Assembly: GCA_002413145.1 (NCBI GenBank)
Contig: DHWK01000125.1
Location: forward strand, 1,787 to 8,966
Source: a bacterium UBP12_UBA5184
Lineage (GTDB): Bacteria; Vulcanimicrobiota; Vulcanimicrobiia; Vulcanimicrobiales; Vulcanimicrobiaceae
Direction of reading: 5' to 3'
Length of the DNA: 7,180 nucleotides
Below, in pieces: positions 1 to 6,048 of this stretch (position 1 is its first letter; every line of letters begins with the position of its first letter). A model generated the notes under the pieces. The model saw nothing but the letters and a program-made list of their open reading frames with translations, made no database searches and was not told where the DNA came from. The position numbers were made by a program, and so were the translations under genes.

Positions 1-343
1 GGCACCAGAGTCGCAAAAAGTTGCGCTGATCGCCGCGCATCCCGACTTGGCGGGCCGCCTCGCCCGTGAAGGGCGTTCGACGGCGGCTTCGCGGAGCGAG
101 CAGGGCTCTGCCGGCCTCGACAACCTCACCTCGCACGAAGTCGCGCGCTTCGACAGCCTGAACTCGGCATATCGCGAACGTTTCGGGTTTCCGTTCGTCA
201 TCTGCGCGCGCGAGCACGACAAGGACTCGATTCTGAGCGAACTGTCGCGCCGCGCCGCGAACCAGCGCGCGACGGAGATCGAGGCGGCGCTAAGCGAGAT
301 CGCCAAGATCGCCCGGCTCCGGCTACGCGACGCGATCGGCTAA
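1..343 (+). CDS. uraD: 2-oxo-4-hydroxy-4-carboxy-5-ureidoimidazoline (OHCU) decarboxylase, 5'-truncated
   Basis: The reading frame is open from base 2 to the TAA at 341-343, so the gene is cut by the window edge and about 113 C-terminal residues remain. OHCU decarboxylase turns the product of 5-hydroxyisourate hydrolysis into S-allantoin, the last step from urate to allantoin, in the cytosol. Family motifs are visible in order: AAHPDLAG (bases 32-55, with the histidine at 38-40 that matches the family catalytic His), SEQGSAGLD, the FDSLNSAYRERFGFPFVICA block, and a C-terminal helix with R-A-T-E-I-E-A-A-L-S-E-I. The TTG at 47 is in frame but lies inside the HPDL motif, so it is not the start. 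The gene faces the ureide operon tail to tail, with 9 bp between the stops. The family call is firm. The missing N-terminus prevents checking for a fusion to HIU hydrolase. Confidence 0.9.
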   Translation, partial: APESQKVALIAAHPDLAGRLAREGRSTAASRSEQGSAGLDNLTSHEVARFDSLNSAYRERFGFPFVICAREHDKDSILSELSRRAANQRATEIEAALSEIAKIARLRLRDAIG

Positions 344-352
344 GATTCTCCG

Positions 353-733
353 TCAGTGCTTCGCGCGGGCGGCTTTGAAGGCGCTCCAGTCGCCATACTG
401 CGAGACGTCCTCATAACCGCGCTCCCCGATGAGCTTGCGCGGATAGAGCATCGCGCCGGCGGTCGTTCCGTCGTCGAGCAGAATGTCGGCTTCATAGAGA
501 TCGGGCGGTTCGTTCGCCATCAGGTGAGCGTGTTGCTCCGGCGTGAATTCGTACAGCTCGCCGGCGATCGAGATTCCACCCTCCGGAACCTCGTAGATCC
601 CCGGATGCCGATCGCGCACCGAATGCAACCGGTAACGGGGCGCCGTCTTGGCGGCGCCAAGAAACTTCGCGTCGCCGAGGTTTTTGTTGTCGGGTTGACC
701 GCGCAGCGCCGACCCGCAAATGAAAAATCGCAT
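353..733 (-). CDS. Small allophanate-hydrolase C-domain-like / gamma-glutamylcyclotransferase-fold protein
   Basis: This is a 126-residue soluble protein with ATG at 733-731 and TGA at 355-353. It begins MRFFICGSALRGQPDN and continues with FLG-A-KTAPRYRLHSV, HPGIYEV, GGISIAGELYEF (about 52-63), NEPPDLYEADILLDDG and an AMLYPR near 94-99. These are hallmarks of the family annotated as allophanate hydrolase-related or gamma-glutamylcyclotransferase-like, which resembles the C-terminal domain of allophanate hydrolase (AH_C). CGSALRG is the substrate-loop position, and Glu75 in NEPP is the best candidate for the acidic catalytic residue of the fold. It is the last gene of the operon, 26 bp after the M20 gene, with only a weak purine stretch before the ATG. 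A role in processing a carbamoyl or ureido product of allantoin breakdown is inferred from position. The reaction of the stand-alone form is not known to me. The frame stays open upstream to 925, but that part overlaps the M20 gene and is arginine-rich shadow. Confidence 0.85.
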   Translation of the reverse strand: MRFFICGSALRGQPDNKNLGDAKFLGAAKTAPRYRLHSVRDRHPGIYEVPEGGISIAGELYEFTPEQHAHLMANEPPDLYEADILLDDGTTAGAMLYPRKLIGERGYEDVSQYGDWSAFKAARAKH

Positions 734-759
734 CGACGCTCGTTTTGCGACGCCTGAAT

Positions 760-1998
760 TCAGGCCTTTTCGGCGAGCAACCGGTCGACGGCGACGATCG
801 CTCGCACCAGCGCTTCGACGCCGAGCTCGAGATCCTCGGGCGTCGTGTACTCGTCGCCGACGTGGCTCCGACCGCCGGCACTCGGTACGAAGATCATCGC
901 CGCGGGCGCGACGGTAGCAACGCACATCGTGTCATGACCGGCTCCGCTTGGAACGGGCATGAGCTTGTTATCGAGGCTTTCCAACGCCGTATGCAGCGCC
1001 GCGCGCAGGCCGCCATCCATGGGGACGGCCGCTCTGCGTTCGAGCAGCTTGATCCCGCACGTAACGCCGCGCTGAATCTCCATTCGCGAACATTCGTCTC
1101 GCAAGCCGGCCTCGAGCCGCTCGACCCGCGTATCGTCGACGCTGCGCGCATCGACGCGAAAGACGACGCGGCCCGGGATGATGTTGGTCTGGTTCGGCTC
1201 GACCACCAGATAGCCGACGGTCACGACGCATTCGCCGAGCTGGCGGGCCAGCGTCTCGAGCGCCAGCGCGATTTCGGCGGCGGCGGCGAACGCGTCGTGA
1301 CGAACGATCAGCGGGACCGTTCCGGCGTGGCCCGCCTCGCCGACGACGTCGATTTCGCTACGCACTTGACCGGCAATCGCGCTCACGACGCCGAGCCGCG
1401 CTCCAGCGCGCTCCAGGCTCGGCCCCTGTTCGATGTGCAATTCGAGACAAGCTGCCGGGCGCGGAAAACCGTCTCGCACCGGAACGCCCGGCAAGAGTCC
1501 GCTCGGGCCGTCTCGCGCCGTGGGGAACGATATGCCGTCGTCGCCGACGATCGCTTCGATCGCTTCGAGGGTATTCAACCCGGCGTACGCGCCGCTGCCG
1601 AGGCAACCCAGCGGGAAACGGCTACCTTCTTCGCCGGCCCAGGCGACGGCCTCAACGGGATGCCGTGTCGTTGCGCCCTCGGCGCCGAGGCGTTCGAGCG
1701 CGCAAAGCGCGCCGACGACGCCGTACGCGCCGTCGTACGCCCCGCCGGTGCGGACCGTATCGAGATGCGAGCCGACGACGATCGGCGCGCGGCCGGTCGG
1801 CGCGCCGTCGCGCCGAGCAAACACGTTCCCGACCCGATCCTGTTCGAGGGCGAAGCCTGACGCGCGCGCCCAGTCGGCGAATTTTCGGCGCGCGGCGTGT
1901 TCGGCGGGGCTGAAGAGAGTGCGGTCGATCCCGCGCTCGTAGGCGCCGAGCTTGGCCAATTCGGCGAGCCGTTCGAGGACCGCGGTTCGTACGATCAT
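760..1998 (-). CDS. allC: Allantoate amidohydrolase-like M20-family metallohydrolase
   Basis: This is a 412-residue cytosolic hydrolase, close to the usual 400-420 of the allantoate/N-carbamoyl-amino-acid amidohydrolase branch of peptidase family M20. Two-metal ligands are visible in order: GSHLDTVRTGGAYDG (76-90; His78, Asp89), AGEEGSRF (121-128, with the Glu pair 123-124), ELHIEQG (186-192; His188) and GGRSHVGDE (375-383; His379). The lid-domain segments GEAGHAGTVPL (220-230), EPNQTNIIPG (267-276) and SGAGHDTM (351-358) are also present and are typical of ureide amidohydrolases. Allantoate amidohydrolase releases ammonia and CO2 from allantoate to give ureidoglycine or ureidoglycolate. N-carbamoyl-amino-acid hydrolase or ureidoglycolate hydrolase are alternatives that motifs alone do not exclude; the operon with a PuuE allantoinase favours allantoate. 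The ATG at 1998-1996 overlaps the puuE stop as ATGA, and no good SD precedes it, so translational coupling is likely. The frame is open upstream to 2859, but that is a shadow of puuE. Confidence 0.87.
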   Translation of the reverse strand: MIVRTAVLERLAELAKLGAYERGIDRTLFSPAEHAARRKFADWARASGFALEQDRVGNVFARRDGAPTGRAPIVVGSHLDTVRTGGAYDGAYGVVGALCALERLGAEGATTRHPVEAVAWAGEEGSRFPLGCLGSGAYAGLNTLEAIEAIVGDDGISFPTARDGPSGLLPGVPVRDGFPRPAACLELHIEQGPSLERAGARLGVVSAIAGQVRSEIDVVGEAGHAGTVPLIVRHDAFAAAAEIALALETLARQLGECVVTVGYLVVEPNQTNIIPGRVVFRVDARSVDDTRVERLEAGLRDECSRMEIQRGVTCGIKLLERRAAVPMDGGLRAALHTALESLDNKLMPVPSGAGHDTMCVATVAPAAMIFVPSAGGRSHVGDEYTTPEDLELGVEALVRAIVAVDRLLAEKA

Positions 1999-2915
1999 GC
2001 CAGATACGTCTGGGCCGGATGATGCGCGATCCAGTGCCGGGCGATGTCGATGCGCCGCGTGATCCAAACTTTCTTGCGAGCGCAGATGTAATCGAAAAAA
2101 CGATCGAGGGCCGCGGCTCGGCCCGGTCGACCGGCCAGACGCGTATGCAAGCCGACCGACATCATCTTGGGTTGTTTCTTCCCTTCGGCGTACAAGACGT
2201 CGAACGTATCCTTGAGATATTCGAAGTAGCCGCTCGGCGACGTGAAGCCGGGAGGCACCGAGAACTTCATGTCGTTGACGTCGAGCGTGTAGGGGATCAC
2301 CAGATGGGGCTTTCCGTCGACCCGGACCCAGTACGGAAGGTCGTCGTTGTACGCGTCTGAGTCGTAGAGGAAACCGCCTTCTTCGACGACGAGCCGGCGC
2401 GTGTTCTCGCTCGGGGCGTAGCGGCAGTACCACCCCAGCGGCCGCTGCCCGATCGTCCGCTCGATCGAGGCGATGGCCAGCTTCATCTGGCGACGCTCTT
2501 CCTCGACGTCCATGTCCTGGAAGCCGATCCAGCGCCAGCCGTGCGAGCAGACTTCGTGGCCGGCCGCCACGATCGCGGCCGCCGCCTCGGGATTGCGCTC
2601 GAGGGCGAGCGCCGCCCCGAAAACCGTCACCGGGATCTTGCGCTCGTCGAACATCCGCATCAGCCGCCAAAAACCGGCGCGGCTGCCGTATTCGTACACG
2701 GATTCGACGATCAGATCGCGTCTGTGCTTGCCGAGCGTCGCGCCCGGAACCTCGCTCAAGTAGAGTTCGGACGTCTCGTCGCCGTCGGGGATCGAATACT
2801 CCGAGCCTTCCTCGTAGTTCATCACAACCTGCACGGCAAGACGCGCGCCGCCGGGCCATTCGGCCTGCGGCGGATTCGCTCCGTAACCGATGAGGTCGCG
2901 GGGATACGGTGTCAC
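1995..2915 (-). CDS. puuE: PuuE-type allantoinase (polysaccharide deacetylase superfamily)
   Basis: This is a 306-residue protein with the full-length PuuE pattern: YPRDLIGYG (4-12), NYEEG (33-37), SVYEYGSRAGFWRL (72-85), CSHGWRW (123-129), a GWYCRYAPSENTRRL segment (161-175), GFLYDSDAYNDDLPYW (181-196), VIPYTLDVNDMKF (206-218) and MSVGLHTRLAGRPGR (252-266). PuuE enzymes hydrolyse allantoin to allantoate and are described as metal-independent. In agreement, the TFDDG motif of metal-dependent deacetylases is NYEEG here, and the H-x3-H metal motif is H125-x3-W129. The start is GTG at 2915-2913. An in-frame TAA lies at 2960-2958 with no ATG, GTG or TTG between, so this is the only usable start and no truncation is suspected. 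No SD precedes it. The GTG overlaps the TGA of an 11-codon upstream ORF. It is the first gene of the three-gene ureide operon. The GWYCRY variant differs from the GWYTGR I recall for classical PuuE, so a related ureide substrate is possible. Confidence 0.88.
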   Translation of the reverse strand: MTPYPRDLIGYGANPPQAEWPGGARLAVQVVMNYEEGSEYSIPDGDETSELYLSEVPGATLGKHRRDLIVESVYEYGSRAGFWRLMRMFDERKIPVTVFGAALALERNPEAAAAIVAAGHEVCSHGWRWIGFQDMDVEEERRQMKLAIASIERTIGQRPLGWYCRYAPSENTRRLVVEEGGFLYDSDAYNDDLPYWVRVDGKPHLVIPYTLDVNDMKFSVPPGFTSPSGYFEYLKDTFDVLYAEGKKQPKMMSVGLHTRLAGRPGRAAALDRFFDYICARKKVWITRRIDIARHWIAHHPAQTYLA

Positions 2916-2947
2916 GCGAGGACTATCGCCGGCGCGAGCACGTTCAT
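2912..2947 (-). other. Possible 11-codon leader ORF overlapping the puuE start
   Basis: An ATG at 2947-2945 opens a frame encoding MNVLAPAIVLA and ends with a TGA at 2914-2912, which overlaps the puuE GTG in the arrangement GTGA. puuE itself has no SD, so ribosomes finishing this ORF could re-initiate on puuE. The same frame is open upstream to 3178, into the phosphofructokinase gene on the other strand, but the longer version has shadow-like composition. Whether this peptide is made is unproven. Confidence 0.25.
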
Positions 2948-3046
2948 ACGAGCGAAATTAGGCCGCCGTCCCGGCCGTCCCCTTGCCACCTCGAGGTCGC
3001 TCGCTCGCGATGAAACCCCGGGCTGGTCGGGAAAGTCCCACGAGCG
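2916..3046. promoter_or_regulatory. Divergent intergenic region between puuE and the phosphofructokinase gene
   Basis: These 131 bp separate two divergently transcribed genes and are the only place in the window where both the ureide operon and the phosphofructokinase can have dedicated promoters. On the plus strand TTGCCA at 2983-2988 could be a -35 box, but no good -10 follows at 16-18 bp. On the minus strand only the TAATTT at 2955-2960 stands out. I see no convincing long operator palindrome. A regulator binding here could in principle affect both sides. Confidence 0.5.
2955..2960 (-). promoter_or_regulatory. Candidate -10 element upstream of the puuE operon
   Basis: Read on the minus strand this is TAATTT, in one of the few AT-rich patches of the spacer. 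It ends 7 nt before the ATG at 2947, the spacing seen for TANNNT elements of leaderless genes in some GC-rich bacteria such as Deinococcus. No convincing -35 box is seen. This is a single short motif, so the call is weak. Confidence 0.25.
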
Positions 3047-4309
3047 ATGGCCACTCGGCTCGGAATCCTCGTCGGCGGCGGCCCGGCGCCCGGCATTAAC
3101 GGCGTCATCGCCTCGGCGGCGATCGAAGCGCTCAACAGCGGCCTCGACGTCGTCGGCATCTACGACGGGTACGCGCACATCGCGCGCGGCGATACGTCGC
3201 AGGTCGCGCCGCTGCGACTCGACGACGTCTCACGCATCCACAACACCGGCGGCTCGATCCTGCGCACGTCGCGGACCAATCCGGCGAAAGATGAAAGGAC
3301 GCTCGCCAACTGCGTCGAGTCGCTGCTGAGCCTAGACCTCCGGTATCTCATCGCGATCGGCGGCGACGACACGACCTACGGTGCTTCAAAGATTGCCGAG
3401 CGCACCGCCGGCCGGCTCGGCATCGTCACCGTGCCGAAGACCATCGACAATGATTTGCCGTTGCCCGACAACGCGCCGACCTTCGGGTTTGAAACCGCGC
3501 GTTCGGTCGGTGCCGGCATCGTCGAAAATCTGATGGAAGATGCGCGCACCGCATCGCGCTGGTATCTCGCGGTTACGATGGGCCGCAAATCAGGTTCGCT
3601 GGCGCTTGGAATCTGCAAGGCCGCCGGCGCCACGCTGGCCGTGATTCCCGAGGAGTTTCCGCCCGGGACGATCGATCTCGACCTCATCGTCGACACCCTC
3701 GTCGGGGCCATCGTGAAACGCGCCGCCGACGGCCGCGATCATGGCGTCGCCGTCATCGCGGAGGGATTCGTCGAGCGGCTCTCGCCGGCCGATCTCGCGG
3801 TCATGTCCGACGCGTCCCGCGACGCGTACGGAAACGTTCGGCTGGCCGAAATACCAATCGGCGTGGTGTTGCGCGACGCGGTACGCAAGCGCCTCGAAGA
3901 GATCGGCGTCGGAACGACCGTGGTGCCGAAGGACATCGGCTACGAGCTGCGCTGTGCCAAACCAGTCCCGTTCGACGTCGAGTACACGCGAACGCTGGGT
4001 TACGGTGCGGTGCGCTATTTGCTCAAGGGCGGCAGCGGCGCACTGATCGCGCTCTCCGGCGGCAGGGTCGTGCCGGTCACGCTCGGGGAACTCACCGACC
4101 CGCAGACCGGCCGTATCCGCGTGCGGCTGGTAGACATCATCACCGAGTCGTACGAGGTCGCGCGCCAGTACATGATTCGCTTGGAGCCCGAAGACCTGCG
4201 GGAGCCCCAACTTTCACGCTTGAGTTCGAAGACGAAGCTCGACCCGGAAGCGTTCGCGCAACGGTTCGGCCGCTTGTTTCCGACGGTTCCGGTCAGACGC
4301 GCCGGCTAG
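3047..4309 (+). CDS. 6-phosphofructokinase, pyrophosphate-dependent type by motif
   Basis: This is a 420-residue cytosolic enzyme of the PfkA family that phosphorylates fructose 6-phosphate to fructose 1,6-bisphosphate. The donor-site motif GGGPAPGIN lies at 10-18, GGDDT at 105-109, PKTIDND at 130-136, MGRKSG at 178-183 and PEE at 201-203. The C-terminal sugar-phosphate region is GYELRCAKPVPFD (298-310), where many ATP enzymes have a GHIQRGG-type motif. ATP-dependent enzymes usually have Gly at the second Asp of GGDD and Gly at the Lys of PKTIDND. Asp108 with Lys131 is the established signature for pyrophosphate use, which makes the step reversible. The start is ATG at 3047. An upstream ATG at 3010 is out of frame, and a weak GGGAAAG lies about 12 nt upstream. 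It is followed by topoisomerase IB after 42 bp on the same strand. Family is certain, donor very likely. Confidence 0.93.
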   Translation: MATRLGILVGGGPAPGINGVIASAAIEALNSGLDVVGIYDGYAHIARGDTSQVAPLRLDDVSRIHNTGGSILRTSRTNPAKDERTLANCVESLLSLDLRYLIAIGGDDTTYGASKIAERTAGRLGIVTVPKTIDNDLPLPDNAPTFGFETARSVGAGIVENLMEDARTASRWYLAVTMGRKSGSLALGICKAAGATLAVIPEEFPPGTIDLDLIVDTLVGAIVKRAADGRDHGVAVIAEGFVERLSPADLAVMSDASRDAYGNVRLAEIPIGVVLRDAVRKRLEEIGVGTTVVPKDIGYELRCAKPVPFDVEYTRTLGYGAVRYLLKGGSGALIALSGGRVVPVTLGELTDPQTGRIRVRLVDIITESYEVARQYMIRLEPEDLREPQLSRLSSKTKLDPEAFAQRFGRLFPTVPVRRAG

Positions 4310-4324
4310 CCTGACGCCAGATGC

Positions 4325-4346
4325 GCCCCTTACGCGGGTAAGGAGC
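4325..4346 (+). promoter_or_regulatory. Hairpin that pairs with the topIB Shine-Dalgarno sequence
   Basis: CCTTAC (4328-4333) pairs perfectly with GTAAGG (4338-4343) around the 4-nt loop GCGG. After one C/A mismatch, GC (4325-4326) pairs with GC (4345-4346). The 3' arm contains nearly the whole SD AAGGAG at 4340-4345, so the folded RNA would hide the ribosome binding site of the downstream gene. The hairpin lies in the 42-bp gap between the phosphofructokinase and topoisomerase genes. It has no U-tract, so it does not look like an intrinsic terminator. The pairing is read directly from the sequence; a regulatory role is inference. Confidence 0.5.
4340..4345 (+). promoter_or_regulatory. Strong Shine-Dalgarno site for topoisomerase IB
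   Basis: AAGGAG lies 6 nt before the ATG at 4352. It is the clearest SD in the window and settles the start of the topoisomerase gene. It falls in the 3' arm of the 4325-4346 hairpin. Confidence 0.8.
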
Positions 4347-4351
4347 AGAAT

Positions 4352-5458
4352 ATGTCTGTCCCAGAGGCCTCGCCGGCGGCGGCGCGTGCCGCCGGTTTGC
4401 GTTACATCGACGACCGCCTCCCGGGAATCCGGCGACGGCGCGCCGGGCGCGCGTTCACGTACCTGGGGCCGGACGGAAAGCGCATCACCGACCCGGACGA
4501 ACTCGAGCGGATCCGCAAGATCGGCGTCCCGCCGGCCTACGAGGACGTGTGGATCTCTCCGGCGCCGAACGGGCACATTCAAGCGACGGCGCGCGACGCG
4601 CGGGGCCGCAAACAGTATCGATACCATCCCGCGTGGCGCGAGCTGCGCGATGCGACGAAATACGAACACACGACGCGCTTTGCGCGGGCGTTACCGGCCA
4701 TTCGGGATCGCGTGAGGGCCGATTTGGGGTTATCGGGTCTGCCGCGCCAAAAGGTTCTCGCGGCGGTCGTCGGTCTGCTGGAAGCGACGGCGATCCGAAT
4801 CGGAAACGCCGAGTATGCCAAAGACAATGACTCGTACGGCCTCACCACGATGCGCTCGAAACACGTGCGGATCAGCGGCTCCACTTTGCGTTTCAGGTTC
4901 CGCGGCAAGAGCGGCGTCGAGCACTCGATCAGACTCGACGACTCCCGGCTCGCGCGCATCGTACGGCGTCTACGCGACCTGCCCGGCGAAGAACTGTTCA
5001 CGTATCGTGACGACGACGGGACGGTTCAGGCGATTACCTCCGATGACGTCAACGAGTACCTACGCGAGGTCGCCGGCGCTGATTTTACCTCGAAAGACTT
5101 TCGGACGTGGCGCGGCACGGCCGTCTTGGCGCTCGAACTCGAAGGGTTGCCCCCGGCCGAAACGCAGAGCGACCGAAAGCAAGCGCTCAACGCGGCCCTC
5201 GCGAACGCCGCCTCGATCCTCGGGAATACTGCGGCGGTCTGCCGGAGATGCTACGTCCATCCCGCGGTGATCGAGAAGTTCCTCGATTGCGGATCGTTGC
5301 CGCTCGGTCGCGCGCGCCGGAGCGCCGGGCTCGATGCCGCAGAAGCGCGCGTCCTTGGGTTCCTCGAGCGGGCCGCAAAGCACGACCAACGCGCCGCCCT
5401 GACGACGGCTTTAGGTCGCTCGCTCAAGCAAACGAAGCGCGCCCCGAAGGCGGCTTAG
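4352..5458 (+). CDS. DNA topoisomerase IB (poxvirus-like)
   Basis: This is a 368-residue type IB topoisomerase, which nicks one DNA strand through a 3'-phosphotyrosine and relaxes supercoils without ATP or metal. The N-terminal domain has RRRAGRAFTYLGPDGKRI (28-45), PPAYEDVWISP (60-70) and GRKQYRYHPAWRE (85-97). The C-terminal catalytic domain has LLEATAIRIGN (142-152; Arg149), FRGKSGVEH (183-191; Lys186), SKDFRTWRGT (247-256; Arg251) and NTAAVCRRCYVHP (292-304), where Tyr301 is the nucleophile. The position of vaccinia His265, nine residues before the tyrosine, is Asn292. I recall Asn as common there in bacterial members, so activity is not excluded. Length is typical and the tail is basic. 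The ATG at 4352 follows a strong SD. The TAG at 5456-5458 overlaps the stop of the convergent Uma2 gene. Confidence 0.95.
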   Translation: MSVPEASPAAARAAGLRYIDDRLPGIRRRRAGRAFTYLGPDGKRITDPDELERIRKIGVPPAYEDVWISPAPNGHIQATARDARGRKQYRYHPAWRELRDATKYEHTTRFARALPAIRDRVRADLGLSGLPRQKVLAAVVGLLEATAIRIGNAEYAKDNDSYGLTTMRSKHVRISGSTLRFRFRGKSGVEHSIRLDDSRLARIVRRLRDLPGEELFTYRDDDGTVQAITSDDVNEYLREVAGADFTSKDFRTWRGTAVLALELEGLPPAETQSDRKQALNAALANAASILGNTAAVCRRCYVHPAVIEKFLDCGSLPLGRARRSAGLDAAEARVLGFLERAAKHDQRAALTTALGRSLKQTKRAPKAA

Positions 5459-6018
5459 GCGAGCCGATCGAGCGGCGCGAAGATCTCGGCGAGGCGAAGG
5501 CACAAACCGGGAAAAGCCGCATGTTCGAACACGTCTCCTTCACGCAAGATCGATGCGCCCTCGTTCGTCGTTACGCCGACGGAACGGCCGCGCGGATCGA
5601 CGTCGAGAACGGCGATCGCACCGTGCGCGAGATAGAGCTCGGTCTTGCGAGCGATGCCGGCTTTGCGTTGCCGCGGCGAGCGAATCTCCACAGCCAACTC
5701 CGGAGCGAAAGGCGGATACTCGCGCTCTTCCGGCGACAACTGCCTCAAACGCACGTCCGAAATCCACGAGACGTCGGGGACCAACGAGGTCTCGGGGTCT
5801 AGGTAGACGCGCAATTCGGTCCCGGCTTCACCCTCACCGGACCTCGTCGCCCAGGCGTCCAGCAAAGACCACAGGCGGCCTTGCAAGAGCGCGTGGGTCC
5901 GCTGCGGGCTCATCTTGCGATGGGCCCGTCCGTCGTAGACTTCCTTGTACGGCTTCGTATCGAGCCATCTCGCGGAGTAGTGCACCTCATGCCATCCTAT
6001 CACGCGCTCATGGCCCAT
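5455..6018 (-). CDS. Uma2-family (DUF820) PD-(D/E)XK nuclease-fold protein
   Basis: Taking the ATG at 6018-6016 the protein has 187 residues, normal for Uma2. Family features in order are YDGRAHRKMSPQRTH (28-42), LVPDVSWIS (79-87; Asp82), PELAVEIRSP (106-115; Glu111), RKTELYLAHG (124-133; Lys125) and VLDVDP (137-142). Asp82, Glu111 and Lys125 fit the restriction-endonuclease-like catalytic core. The family is widespread in cyanobacteria and other environmental bacteria; its biological role and substrate are poorly known. The start is uncertain. The frame is open to 6153, the ATG at 6018 lacks an SD, and a GTG at 5985-5983 with AGGA about 9 nt upstream would give 176 residues and lose nothing conserved. 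The TAA (5457-5455) overlaps the topoisomerase stop, and the 5' end abuts or overlaps the start of the polymerase gene on the other strand. Confidence 0.83.
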   Translation of the reverse strand: MGHERVIGWHEVHYSARWLDTKPYKEVYDGRAHRKMSPQRTHALLQGRLWSLLDAWATRSGEGEAGTELRVYLDPETSLVPDVSWISDVRLRQLSPEEREYPPFAPELAVEIRSPRQRKAGIARKTELYLAHGAIAVLDVDPRGRSVGVTTNEGASILREGDVFEHAAFPGLCLRLAEIFAPLDRLA

Positions 6019-6048
6019 CGTAAGGGGCGAGCCGCGAACGCGCGGAAA

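Noticed and set aside
734..925. 64-residue N-terminal extension of the AH_C-like protein
   Set aside because: It is highly Arg-rich and overlaps the 3' end of the M20 gene. The family N-terminus begins at the MRFFICGS motif, where an ATG exists.
745..1860. 371-codon plus-strand frame opposite the M20 hydrolase gene
   Set aside because: Its composition is that of an antisense shadow (Arg, Asp and Ala rich, no recognisable motif), and the minus strand carries a complete M20 enzyme across the same bases.
760..2859. Continuous 699-codon minus-strand frame suggesting a fusion of the M20 hydrolase to an upstream domain
   Set aside because: The part upstream of 1998 is arginine-rich shadow of puuE in another frame of the same strand. 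The M20 domain is complete from the ATG at 1998, which overlaps the puuE stop as ATGA.
2541..3329. 262-codon plus-strand frame spanning the puuE 5' half, the spacer and the start of the phosphofructokinase gene
   Set aside because: It crosses two well-supported genes and the intergenic spacer with low-complexity Arg/Ser/Ala composition and no recognisable domain.
3590..4210. 206-codon minus-strand frame opposite the phosphofructokinase gene
   Set aside because: Antisense shadow of a well-conserved enzyme; no motif and no ribosome binding site.
5239..5304. Loss of the catalytic His in topoisomerase IB (Asn292) as a sign of an inactive enzyme
   Set aside because: Arg149, Lys186, Arg251 and Tyr301 are all present, and I recall Asn at this place as common in bacterial members, so inactivation is not supported.
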